In this document: piece after piece, positions 1 to 5,979 of the stretch
Layout: each line of letters starts with the position of its first letter
How positions within the stretch are numbered: the first letter of the stretch is position 1
Program-made: the position numbers and the translations under genes
The notes under the pieces: generated by a model
The model's database searches: none
Told to the model about the DNA's origin: nothing
Seen by the model: the letters and a program-made list of their open reading frames with translations, nothing else
Assembly: GCA_022360105.1 (NCBI GenBank)
Contig: JAKSDL010000796.1
Span: forward strand, 1 to 26,306
Length of the DNA: 26,306 nucleotides
Origin: Pseudomonadota bacterium
GTDB lineage: Bacteria > SAR324 > XYD2-FULL-50-16 > JAHJRI01
Reading direction: 5' to 3'

Positions 1-959
1 AAATCATAAGGATAAATCCCTTTTGCTTCGGCAAAGATTCCTTCACTGACATCTTCGGCAATTTCCCGGTAGTTGATTCCCATGCTGAATGCCCTGCGAA
101 TCGTGACGTTATCAAAAGGAGGGGTTCGTAAATTTATGTAAATCAGAAGAGATTGCAAGGCTTTTTCGGATACTTTGAAAAACGCGTTCTTTTTATGTTT
201 TAAAGTAAAGGCAGCTTCAAAAGGCGGGTAAAAGGCCAGATCTGCTTCACCGCTTTGAACCGCTTTAATGCGTGCCTGTTCGTCCGGGACAACCTGAATT
301 TCAATTTGTTCCAGGGCTGGCATGCCTGCCCAATAGTTTTTGTTTCGCTTTAGTTTAAAATACTCGGGGTTATAGGCAACAATCTCATAAGGCGCCGTGA
401 AAGCGCCGGCTCCCACGATTTTGGACATGTCACCATTTGCAGCTTCCATCACTTCGGTATCATAAACAAAAAGGCTTGCGTTTCTTGCAGCCAACGCATT
501 GGGAACACTTGCGTTGGGTCTTGGCGTTTCTATAATCAGCTCCAATGGTCCTGTGACCTTAATGTTGCTGCCACCTAAAAGAAGCTGGGCACGTTTGCTC
601 TTGTCCAGCTGACGTTGTATGGCTGCCGCTGCCGCTTTTGCATCCAGTTTTTTCCCGTTTTGAAACCGGATTCCCTTGCGCAGGGTTAATTTCCAGCGGA
701 GTGGGTCAAGGCGATCCAGGGCCTGTAAAACATGTGGTACAATAGCGCCGGTTTCCGTTACTTTCATGAAGGTATCCGTGGCAGCCCAATCGAACAACCA
801 ATGGGACCCGCTTTTAGCCGGATCGATACTGGCACATTTATAGGAGTTTAAGATCCTCAACGTTTTACCGTGCGAGGAAGCGAGGATTGCAGATGATCCC
901 CAGGGTAAGCAGAGTGCCAACAATGCCGTCACGACCAAAATGATTCTGTGTGTTTTCAC
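1..959 (-). CDS. ABC transporter solute-binding protein, family 5 (peptide/nickel type), 3' end cut by window
   Basis: The visible 319 codons read as the N-terminal part of a periplasmic SBP_bac_5 protein. A Sec signal (VKTHRIILVVTALLALCLPW) is followed by the family pattern in order: TLRILN, DPAKSG, LDPLRWKLTLRKGIRFQNGK, GAGAFTAPYEIV, YWAGMPALEQIEIQ, GEADLAFYPP and RRAFSMGINYREIA. The start is GTG at 959, chosen because GGAG lies 7 bases upstream (970-967) and because the reading frame begins with the signal peptide. The ATG at 972 is in another frame that stops early. Such proteins deliver peptides, nickel/cobalt chelates or other small solutes to an ABC importer. The permease genes, if linked, lie outside the window. 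A cobalamin riboswitch about 650 bases upstream on the same strand makes a cobalt, nickel or corrinoid-related substrate possible, but that is inference. Confidence 0.85.
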   Translation of the reverse strand, partial: MKTHRIILVVTALLALCLPWGSSAILASSHGKTLRILNSYKCASIDPAKSGSHWLFDWAATDTFMKVTETGAIVPHVLQALDRLDPLRWKLTLRKGIRFQNGKKLDAKAAAAAIQRQLDKSKRAQLLLGGSNIKVTGPLELIIETPRPNASVPNALAARNASLFVYDTEVMEAANGDMSKIVGAGAFTAPYEIVAYNPEYFKLKRNKNYWAGMPALEQIEIQVVPDEQARIKAVQSGEADLAFYPPFEAAFTLKHKKNAFFKVSEKALQSLLIYINLRTPPFDNVTIRRAFSMGINYREIAEDVSEGIFAEAKGIYPYD

Positions 960-980
960 AGCTATTCTCCATAGTATTTC

Positions 981-1068
981 TAACTCAAGTTTTGCACCTT
1001 TGTTTACATACCACTCGCTTCGCTCCATTATATTGAATTTTAATGCAAACGCACCGAAGGTGCTCAAG
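981..1068. repeat. Dispersed repeat, copy A (upstream of the binding protein gene)
   Basis: It begins AACTCAAGTTTTGCACCTTT and continues with CACTCGCTTCGCTCC, TATTGAAT and TAATGCAAACG. A second copy at 7369-7455 has the same outer parts (AACTCAAGTTTCGCACCTTT, TATTGAAT, TAATGCAAATG), but its middle block is inverted (GGAGCGAAGCGAGT). It is probably non-coding. Confidence 0.5.
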
Positions 1069-1495
1069 TTAAAGCCAAAAGCTAACCGCCAGTTGCCAAT
1101 AGCTTTTTAGTAAAATTCATCTATCTCAGTGAACTGTTGAAACACTTATAGAGTAAAACAAGGTTACGAAACGTGAGTTTCTCAATTGAATGAAACATCG
1201 GCAGGAAAACAGTGTCATATACCGGCTTAATCTGAATGAAACAGGTACAAACAAAAGCCTGAATATTGATCAGAGACCAATTTCCGGCGATTGCCTGTCG
1301 TGTATTCGGGTCGGTATAGAAGCGGGGGAAATGAGACAAAAAGAACTCGGATTCACCCATAACAACCGTCATAGCTGCCGAACGAGTTGAAACCGCAAAC
1401 GGCGTCTTGTCCTTTTGTCCAATATTCGATCTGCTGACAAACTTCCGGAACACATTAGAATAATGTGCCGGATTAGAACTGACTATCTAACGAAC
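1069..1495. other. Stretch without a recognisable gene between terminator and binding protein
   Basis: Open frames exist here (110 codons at 1453-1121 on the minus strand and 66 codons on the plus strand at 1190-1390). Neither has a ribosome binding site, a domain I know, or plausible composition. The start of the stretch (AGCCAAAAGCTAACCGCCAG) resembles the low-complexity intergenic repeats seen near 19300. It may be the remains of whatever the riboswitch once controlled, or an inserted repeat. I cannot assign a function. Confidence 0.3.
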
Positions 1496-1500
1496 AAAGC

Positions 1501-1539
1501 AAAAAACCCATATCGATTGGTCAATACCATCAATATGGG
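1501..1539 (-). terminator. Intrinsic terminator downstream of the cobalamin riboswitch
   Basis: On the minus strand CCCATATTGAT pairs with ATCGATATGGG: 11 bp with one G-U pair and an 11-nt loop, followed directly by TTTTTT. It lies about 70 bases after the aptamer, the usual place for a riboswitch expression platform. It could equally be a plain terminator. Confidence 0.8.
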
Positions 1540-1569
1540 ATTCCGTATTTAATCCGATAGATGTTTTCC

Positions 1570-1606
1570 ATTGCAACATTCTTTGTCCTCGAGAATAGGT
1601 TGCAAT
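1570..1606 (-). promoter_or_regulatory. Hairpin between riboswitch aptamer and terminator
   Basis: Perfect 8-bp arms ATTGCAAC / GTTGCAAT enclose a second pairing block (ATTCT / AGAAT). Its place between aptamer and terminator suggests that it belongs to the expression platform. I did not find a clear antiterminator pairing by eye. Confidence 0.45.
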
Positions 1607-1608
1607 TT

Positions 1609-1808
1609 GTTCAGGCAGGTTTTCTGACTTTCAGATCATCCCAAACTCAAGCTGAGTGATACCTTATCAGCTCAGCCTAATCATCGGGCCTTCCCATTTT
1701 AAAAAACAGTGGCATATTCCGATGTCGGTCCCTGATTACAGCGGCGGGTCCGTTCCTGATTTTCACAGGATTCCCTATTAAACTTATTTCTAAGCGCCTG
1801 GTTTCAAC
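1609..1808 (-). ncRNA. Cobalamin riboswitch (AdoCbl/B12 element)
   Basis: The minus strand contains the conserved aptamer blocks in order: CAGGC (5' P1 side), GGGAATCCTGTGAAAATCAG, GGACCCGCCGCTGTAAT, GCCACTG, ATGGGAAGGC, CGATGATTAGGCTGAGC, GTCAGAAAACCTGCC (the B12-box region), then GCCTG closing P1. Order and spacing match the Rfam-type cobalamin element. It would switch the downstream transcript off when cobalamin is plentiful, probably through the terminator at 1539-1501. The first convincing gene downstream is the family-5 binding protein starting at 959. Confidence 0.93.
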
Positions 1809-1813
1809 ATAAA

Positions 1814-1842
1814 ACAGTAAATTTAGGCATTGCAATTGTCAA
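1814..1842 (-). promoter_or_regulatory. Sigma-70 type promoter of the riboswitch transcript
   Basis: On the minus strand TTGACA (1842-1837), a 17-base spacer and TACTGT (1819-1814). The predicted start, near 1807, coincides with the first bases of the aptamer. Confidence 0.7.
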
Positions 1843-1858
1843 TGAACTCGATTGACAA
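1836..1858. promoter_or_regulatory. Palindrome overlapping the -35 of the riboswitch promoter
   Basis: Perfect 8-bp arms TTGTCAAT / ATTGACAA with a 7-base spacer (GAACTCG). A further half copy GTCAATG follows at 1861-1867. The -35 hexamer lies inside the left arm, so this is a plausible repressor operator. The binding protein is unknown. Confidence 0.45.
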
Positions 1859-1961
1859 AAGTCAATGATTCTTGCAGCCTCCGATTTGTGCGACTGGAAT
1901 CCTCCTTTCCCTCTTTGGGCTTGGCTAACTATCGGTAAATTAAATTTTTCGATTATTAAAA

Positions 1962-1978
1962 TAAAAGACCTGATCCCA
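1962..1978. repeat. Short dispersed repeat remnant (AAAGACCTGATCCC)
   Basis: It is similar to AAAGACCTGACCCC at 5771-5784 and, inverted, to GGGTCAGACCC at 23424-23434. The rest of 1859-2043 shows no gene. Confidence 0.35.
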
Positions 1979-2043
1979 TGTTTTTTAAACGCAGAGCCAA
2001 AACCACGGAAATCGCGGCCAACGAATTTTAAAAAACTCTTGTA

Positions 2044-3690
2044 CTACCTGATTACCTGGAATAAAAAATAGCCAACCCATGCTATCAAAAAACTAAAGAA
2101 AATAGCGGCAATCATTTGTTTTGAAATAAGTTTCAAGGCGAACTTCAGGTTTATCTCTTTCGTGATCGTGAATAATGTGACAAGACAAGGGAGTAACACG
2201 CCTGCCAGATAAACCACCGTTAACACTTGCACCGGGCTATTGATAGGGAATTTTAATCCATCCCACGCGGGATTAAGCAGCCCGATTGCGATACCATCCT
2301 TTCTGATAGATCCTAACACCACGCTTGTGGCTGCTTCTGCCGGCAGATTAAACAAGGTCATTATTGGCGAGAGCAGCCAGGATAGTGCCTTGATGACTCC
2401 CAGCCAATCTAATAATCCAGCAACCAAACAGATGATTAAAAATATTGGAAAAGCAACCGTGAAAAACTCTTTTATCAATACCCACATCTCCGCAATTACT
2501 GAATGTAATGTAGGCCACTGAAGAAAGTCCCGTTCATTAATAACTAATTTATTACTGACCGTTTTTGTTTTTTGAGGAGAGGTTAGCCAAAGATACGATA
2601 AGGTGGTGATAAACAAAATAGAAAGATAAGGTAATACCAGGAAGCCCATTTTCGCAGCAGCAAAAACCGCAATAGTTGCAGGAAGTTGATAAGAACAGGC
2701 AGCACCAAAGGAAATAGCGGAAATACAATTACATCGTGTGGCAGAAGAACACGTTCTTGTGCTGATCACCGCCGGCACATTGCATCCAAACCCCATGATG
2801 ACACGCACAACATCACGCCCGGCCAGACCTAAAGGAGTTACCAATTGGTGAAGCGTCACCGTTAGCCTGTCAACCAAACCACTCGTCTTATATAAGGACC
2901 AGATAACAGCAAAAAGAAAAACTGTTGGCAAAGCGTACAAGACTAGGAAAGGGAACATCGCTATGATTCCATAACTTTTTCCAAGAAGGTGATTAATTGG
3001 GGCCGGATAGTTATTAACACTTTCAAGAATCGAATTTAAACTTTCAAAAACAGAATCGTAAAAGCTATCTGCAAGGAAGTTTGCATTTTGAACAGCAACC
3101 CAAGCCGGCAAGATAAGAAATAATATTGATATAATTTTTCCGACAACAGGAACTTCGAACAGACTCTTTTTCGGTTTGCGAGTAACTTCTACTAAAGTAT
3201 CAACTTTTGCCTTTTTGAATAGTTGAGGGGTTGCCAGGCTTTGGAAAATCTCTTTCTTTTCGTTTGATGAAACATGTCGAGCATCAAGCGTTATAATGGG
3301 TACGCCTATTTCCTGTTCCAGTGTTTGCAAAACCTCTGAACCAATGAGTGTTCCCATTCTGTCCCAGTGGGTTATAATGATTGCTCCCGGTTTATCTTGG
3401 ACTAACGGTAAAAGTTGGGACAAGTCCTGATCAATAGAAGTGGCTGTAATAACTAAAATAACGCCATCTTTATCCGGAATTTCATTTAATGCCAGTTTAC
3501 TGGTGACTGAATCTGCTTCCAGCAGAATTCCCGGGGTGTCTATAAAACGGAATTGATCCGTTTCGTAGGATTGAACATTGATGGTAGTTCCCTTTAATCT
3601 TTCAGAAAGGGCGCTCTTCCCGGTTAAGGAACGAATGAGTTGACTTTTACCAACGCTCTCATTTCCGATAAGTACAATCGATTTTTTCAT
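2044..3690 (-). CDS. FeoB-like GTPase/permease, short form without FeoA
   Basis: The protein is 548 residues, against roughly 700-800 for typical FeoB. The N-terminal GTPase has G1 GNESVGKS (9-16), TT in KGTTINVQ and DTPG (51-54). The fourth motif reads THWD (107-110) instead of the usual Asn-x-x-Asp. Membrane segments begin near residue 180, so the helical guanine-dissociation domain of FeoB seems to be missing. Both FeoB-type gate segments are recognisable: MGFGCNVPAVISTRT with a cysteine-rich continuation (CSSATRCNCIS), and LGSIRKDGIAIGLL. FeoB moves divalent iron across the inner membrane; the metal moved here is unknown. It is the last gene of a minus-strand set with a four-Cys small protein and an oxidoreductase. 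The ATG at 3690 has no good ribosome binding site nearby; GGAGG lies over 20 bases upstream. Confidence 0.85.
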   Translation of the reverse strand: MKKSIVLIGNESVGKSQLIRSLTGKSALSERLKGTTINVQSYETDQFRFIDTPGILLEADSVTSKLALNEIPDKDGVILVITATSIDQDLSQLLPLVQDKPGAIIITHWDRMGTLIGSEVLQTLEQEIGVPIITLDARHVSSNEKKEIFQSLATPQLFKKAKVDTLVEVTRKPKKSLFEVPVVGKIISILFLILPAWVAVQNANFLADSFYDSVFESLNSILESVNNYPAPINHLLGKSYGIIAMFPFLVLYALPTVFLFAVIWSLYKTSGLVDRLTVTLHQLVTPLGLAGRDVVRVIMGFGCNVPAVISTRTCSSATRCNCISAISFGAACSYQLPATIAVFAAAKMGFLVLPYLSILFITTLSYLWLTSPQKTKTVSNKLVINERDFLQWPTLHSVIAEMWVLIKEFFTVAFPIFLIICLVAGLLDWLGVIKALSWLLSPIMTLFNLPAEAATSVVLGSIRKDGIAIGLLNPAWDGLKFPINSPVQVLTVVYLAGVLLPCLVTLFTITKEINLKFALKLISKQMIAAIFFSFLIAWVGYFLFQVIR

Positions 3691-3729
3691 ATCAATGCGC
3701 TGATTTACCTGATCCTCCTTGAGAAGTAA

Positions 3730-3819
3730 GCTTGGATGGGATGGATTCCGTTGTACCGTTATCGTTTTGATGTGCGGAACGTGACAACAAATAGAGTGGG
3801 AATCCGTCTCATTCCAAGC
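3730..3819. repeat. 90-bp imperfect inverted repeat upstream of the FeoB-like gene
   Basis: The ends GCTTGGATGGGATGGATTCC and GGAATCCGTCTCATTCCAAGC pair over about 20 positions. An inner pair, GTTGTACCGTT / AACGTGACAAC, pairs again after a roughly 10-base one-sided bulge. The element fills most of the 145-base gap between the small Cys protein and the FeoB-like gene. It could be a mobile hairpin repeat or a structured leader RNA. Confidence 0.5.
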
Positions 3820-3835
3820 GAGGTTTTATTGGATT

Positions 3836-4030
3836 TTAGACTTTTGTTTTTAAGACAACATTGCTTATATGCGTTACGTACTCAGCATCAGCAGTAATAA
3901 TTCGTACGAAACCACTCGCAATGCAGTACTCTACTTCCTTAGCATTCACTTCATTATTCTCACAGGTTTGGCATTTGGCACCAATAAAGCAAACATTCAC
4001 ATCGGTCATTTTTTGCGTTACGAAGTCCAT
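3836..4030 (-). CDS. Small four-cysteine protein, function unknown
   Basis: 64 residues with cysteines at 14, 20, 23 and 36 (CFIGAKCQTCENN, then VEYCIASG), a spacing that could hold a metal ion or an Fe-S centre. It has no signal peptide or membrane segment, so it is probably cytoplasmic. The start is well supported: AAGGA lies 7 bases before the ATG. It sits between the cysteine-tailed oxidoreductase and the FeoB-like transporter on the same strand, which suggests a shared role such as metal hand-over or sensing. It shows no resemblance to FeoA (SH3-like) or FeoC that I can see. I do not recognise the family. Confidence 0.6.
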   Translation of the reverse strand: MDFVTQKMTDVNVCFIGAKCQTCENNEVNAKEVEYCIASGFVRIITADAEYVTHISNVVLKTKV

Positions 4031-4172
4031 AATAAATTCCTTTTTTAATTTTTATGTTTAAAAAAATCAAAAGATCAAAAAAGATCCTCCTGATTATTAA
4101 TTAAATTAACAGTATTGGTTTTTTATGTTTTTTTTCTGATTAACATTTATTGTTATTTCATATTTAAGCCCC

Positions 4173-5294
4173 CTAGCAAGCACAGGCATTATCACAACAG
4201 GATAGATCGTTAAGGTAAAAATTGTAGTCCACATGCTCTTTGACAACTTTTTCTATAACTTCCGGTGAGATGTTTAACAAAGTTGCGATTCTTTCTCCGA
4301 CAATTGCAAACCTTTGCCGATATTTGTAGATGAAGCAGAATAGAGCATTGCTATGTTTTACTTGAGGCCCTACCAGAAATAAATTTTCAGTTGTTGTAGA
4401 CTCATCAAAATCAGTGAGCACAGGGTATTTATCTTTGAATTCGAACAAGGGCTTTACAAGCGAAAGGCTACTATCAAATCCCGTGCAGTTAATTGGTTTC
4501 TGCGTTGAGGTAAAGGTCTTGTTTTCTGCAGTTGTTACGGTATAAACATCATCAGCCAAATGAACGCGAGTTACTCTTGTATTCTTTTTATAAATAACAG
4601 TACCAATGACCTCATTTATTCTGTCTCGCGTATATGGAGAAAGTGAATAGCTTGAATCGCTGTTTACCAGTTCCAAAAATTCAGTACTATCAAGTAACGT
4701 CACCTTTTTGCCTAATTTAACCAAATTGATAGCCGCATCAAAACCAGATTCATATGCACCAATCACAAGACTGTCTTCTCCTTGAAAATCTGAAAAAGAC
4801 TTGACTTCGGAATAGTGTATACAGAGGTCATCACCTTCAAAAGCCATTCTCTTTGGATATTGGTATTCTCCGGCGGCCCAAATGACAAATCGACTTTTGT
4901 ATTCTCCTTTGCTGGTGTTTACAACAAACAAGTCCTTTTCCTTCCACACACCGTCTACTTCCACCCTGGTTTCCACATTCAGTTCATAATACTCTTCGAT
5001 ACCCTCAAGGTATTGGGAGAATTCTATTCCTGAAGGATGTTCTGTTAAAAGATTGAATGCGGGAGATGTTTCAGGAGATATGGCATTCAAATCAGGCATC
5101 TTAAAAAAATTTCCCGTGAATGAAGGCGATATGAATCGAGTTTCTTTAGGCCATCTTCGAAATGAAGAGCCAATCGTATCCTTTTCCAAGATAACATAAT
5201 CGACACCTAGTTTTTTTAGGACTATTCCTACTCCCAAGCCGGAAGCACCAGCACCTACGACAATAACATCATTAAACTGATTTTCATTTCTCAT
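4173..5294 (-). CDS. FAD/NAD(P)-dependent oxidoreductase with a Cys-rich C-terminal tail
   Basis: 373 residues. The N-terminal FAD-binding Rossmann fold has VVGAGASGLGVG (glycines 14, 16, 19) and an acidic residue at the second strand end (VILEKD). The middle holds a second dinucleotide site, VIGAYESGFDAAINL, with the last glycine of a classic GxGxxG replaced by an ESG turn, as in flavin monooxygenase/thioredoxin-reductase-like proteins. WAAGEYQYPK and LFLVGPQVKHSNALF fit that superfamily. The protein ends DLSCCDNACAC, so four of the last eight residues are cysteine; this tail is unusual and could bind a soft metal or carry redox equivalents. Upstream of the start is GAGAG at moderate spacing. 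The substrate is unknown; alternatives are a thiol reductase or a flavin monooxygenase. Confidence 0.8.
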   Translation of the reverse strand: MRNENQFNDVIVVGAGASGLGVGIVLKKLGVDYVILEKDTIGSSFRRWPKETRFISPSFTGNFFKMPDLNAISPETSPAFNLLTEHPSGIEFSQYLEGIEEYYELNVETRVEVDGVWKEKDLFVVNTSKGEYKSRFVIWAAGEYQYPKRMAFEGDDLCIHYSEVKSFSDFQGEDSLVIGAYESGFDAAINLVKLGKKVTLLDSTEFLELVNSDSSYSLSPYTRDRINEVIGTVIYKKNTRVTRVHLADDVYTVTTAENKTFTSTQKPINCTGFDSSLSLVKPLFEFKDKYPVLTDFDESTTTENLFLVGPQVKHSNALFCFIYKYRQRFAIVGERIATLLNISPEVIEKVVKEHVDYNFYLNDLSCCDNACAC

Positions 5295-5302
5295 GGTAAA
5301 CT

Positions 5303-5400
5303 CTCACACAAGTGTTGTTTGTGATCCTACTGATCAAAGCTTTAGAAGTTTGCAAAAGGTCGACTCTTTGTCATGCTGGCCTTGCAGATTGTGTCACAAT
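5303..5400. promoter_or_regulatory. Two palindromic sites upstream of the oxidoreductase gene
   Basis: At 5388-5400 there is a perfect 13-bp palindrome, ATTGTGTCACAAT. At 5303-5323 TCACACAA and TTTGTGA face each other. Both lie in the promoter region of the minus-strand cassette that starts at 5294 and resemble Crp/Fnr-type half-sites. No convincing -35/-10 pair was found, so this is tentative. Confidence 0.3.
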
Positions 5401-5446
5401 AGAAAAACTTGTGATTTTTCTGGATTTAATCGACGTTCAATCACAC

Positions 5447-5669
5447 TTGTCGCCCCGGACTTGGGCCGATAAGCGCTTAAATAAGGCAAAGTTTTGATAA
5501 ATTCTATTGACGAACGGTAGGACGGCCCTACGTGGCCGCCGACGGATTAGCCTGTTGGCGGGGTCGCTGAATTTGCGAGACTCGCAGCAAAGAACCCGCC
5601 CTACCGTTTGATCTGTATTCCATATTCTGTTAATTAAGCGTTTATGGGACTTGATCCGGGGTTCATCAA
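5447..5669. repeat. Nested inverted-repeat element (MITE-like)
   Basis: The outer arms (5447-5483 and 5630-5669) are imperfect inverted copies: TTAAGCGCTTATCGGCCCAA read on the minus strand matches TTAAGCGTTTATGGGACTTG, and CCGGGG follows in both. Inside, 5513-5608 is bounded by AACGGTAGGACG and CGCCCTACCGTT. The interior is GC-rich and carries no believable gene. This looks like one small element inserted in another, or a compound palindromic repeat. A separate hairpin repeat (GATTCCGGGTCAAGCCCGAAA, 20 of its bases paired or looped) follows near 5693-5713. Confidence 0.55.
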
Positions 5670-5719
5670 TCATTTTAGCAAATTACATTGTGGATTCCGG
5701 GTCAAGCCCGAAATGACTA

Positions 5720-5748
5720 AAAGAATCACTTTTTGGAGCTGATTCTTT
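5720..5748 (-). terminator. Possible terminator after rpmG
   Basis: On the minus strand AAAGAATCA / TGATTCTTT form 9 perfect pairs with an 11-base loop, followed by a weak T-rich stretch. It lies 42 bases after the rpmG stop. GC content of the stem is low. Confidence 0.4.
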
Positions 5749-5757
5749 ACTTTCTAA

Positions 5758-5786
5758 CAATGTCAAAATGAAAGACCTGACCCCAG
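5758..5786. repeat. Dispersed repeat containing AAAGACCTGACCCC
   Basis: On the minus strand it reads GGGGTCAGGTCTTTCATTTTG and on into ACATTG. The stretch at 23423-23453 (GGGTCAGACCC then CATTTTGTTGAAAG) is a diverged copy in the opposite orientation. Such GGGTCAG-type ends are often found near REP-like elements. Confidence 0.45.
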
Positions 5787-5789
5787 ATT

Positions 5790-5951
5790 TCACTTTGATT
5801 CCCTGAACAGGACGTGCTTTCGGACAACGGGATCATACTTGCGAAGTTCCAGTTTACCTGGTTTGTTGGACTTGTTTTTTGTCGTGGTATAGAAATATGG
5901 GCTTTCCGTGCTTTTCAATTTGATGATGTTCCGATTTCCTGATTTTGCCAT
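5790..5951 (-). CDS. rpmG: 50S ribosomal protein L33, cysteine-free form
   Basis: The 53-residue protein begins [17 protein letters not shown], continues [20 protein letters not shown] and ends [14 protein letters not shown], the pattern of L33 of the large ribosomal subunit. It contains no cysteine, so it is the zinc-independent form; the zinc-binding form has two CxxC pairs. The start at 5951 is preceded by AGGAG at correct spacing, and an upstream extension of the frame is not supported. It follows the COG0523 GTPase gene by 28 bases and is probably co-transcribed. In several bacteria zinc-free ribosomal proteins are induced on zinc starvation, which fits this setting. If it is the only L33 of the genome it would simply be the housekeeping copy. 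Confidence 0.92.
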   Translation of the reverse strand: MAKSGNRNIIKLKSTESPYFYTTTKNKSNKPGKLELRKYDPVVRKHVLFRESK

Positions 5952-5979
5952 GATATTTCTCCTGTCACAGTAAAACATT

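Noticed and set aside
1121..1453. 110-codon open frame on the minus strand below the riboswitch terminator
   Set aside because: No ribosome binding site, no recognisable domain and unlikely composition; kept only as an unexplained stretch.
1828..1844. Second palindrome reading, CATTG...CAATG, in the riboswitch promoter
   Set aside because: It overlaps the longer and perfect TTGTCAAT / ATTGACAA repeat, which explains it better.
5437..5673. 78-codon open frame on the minus strand
   Set aside because: It reads through the nested inverted-repeat element and is Arg-rich because of GC-rich repeat sequence.
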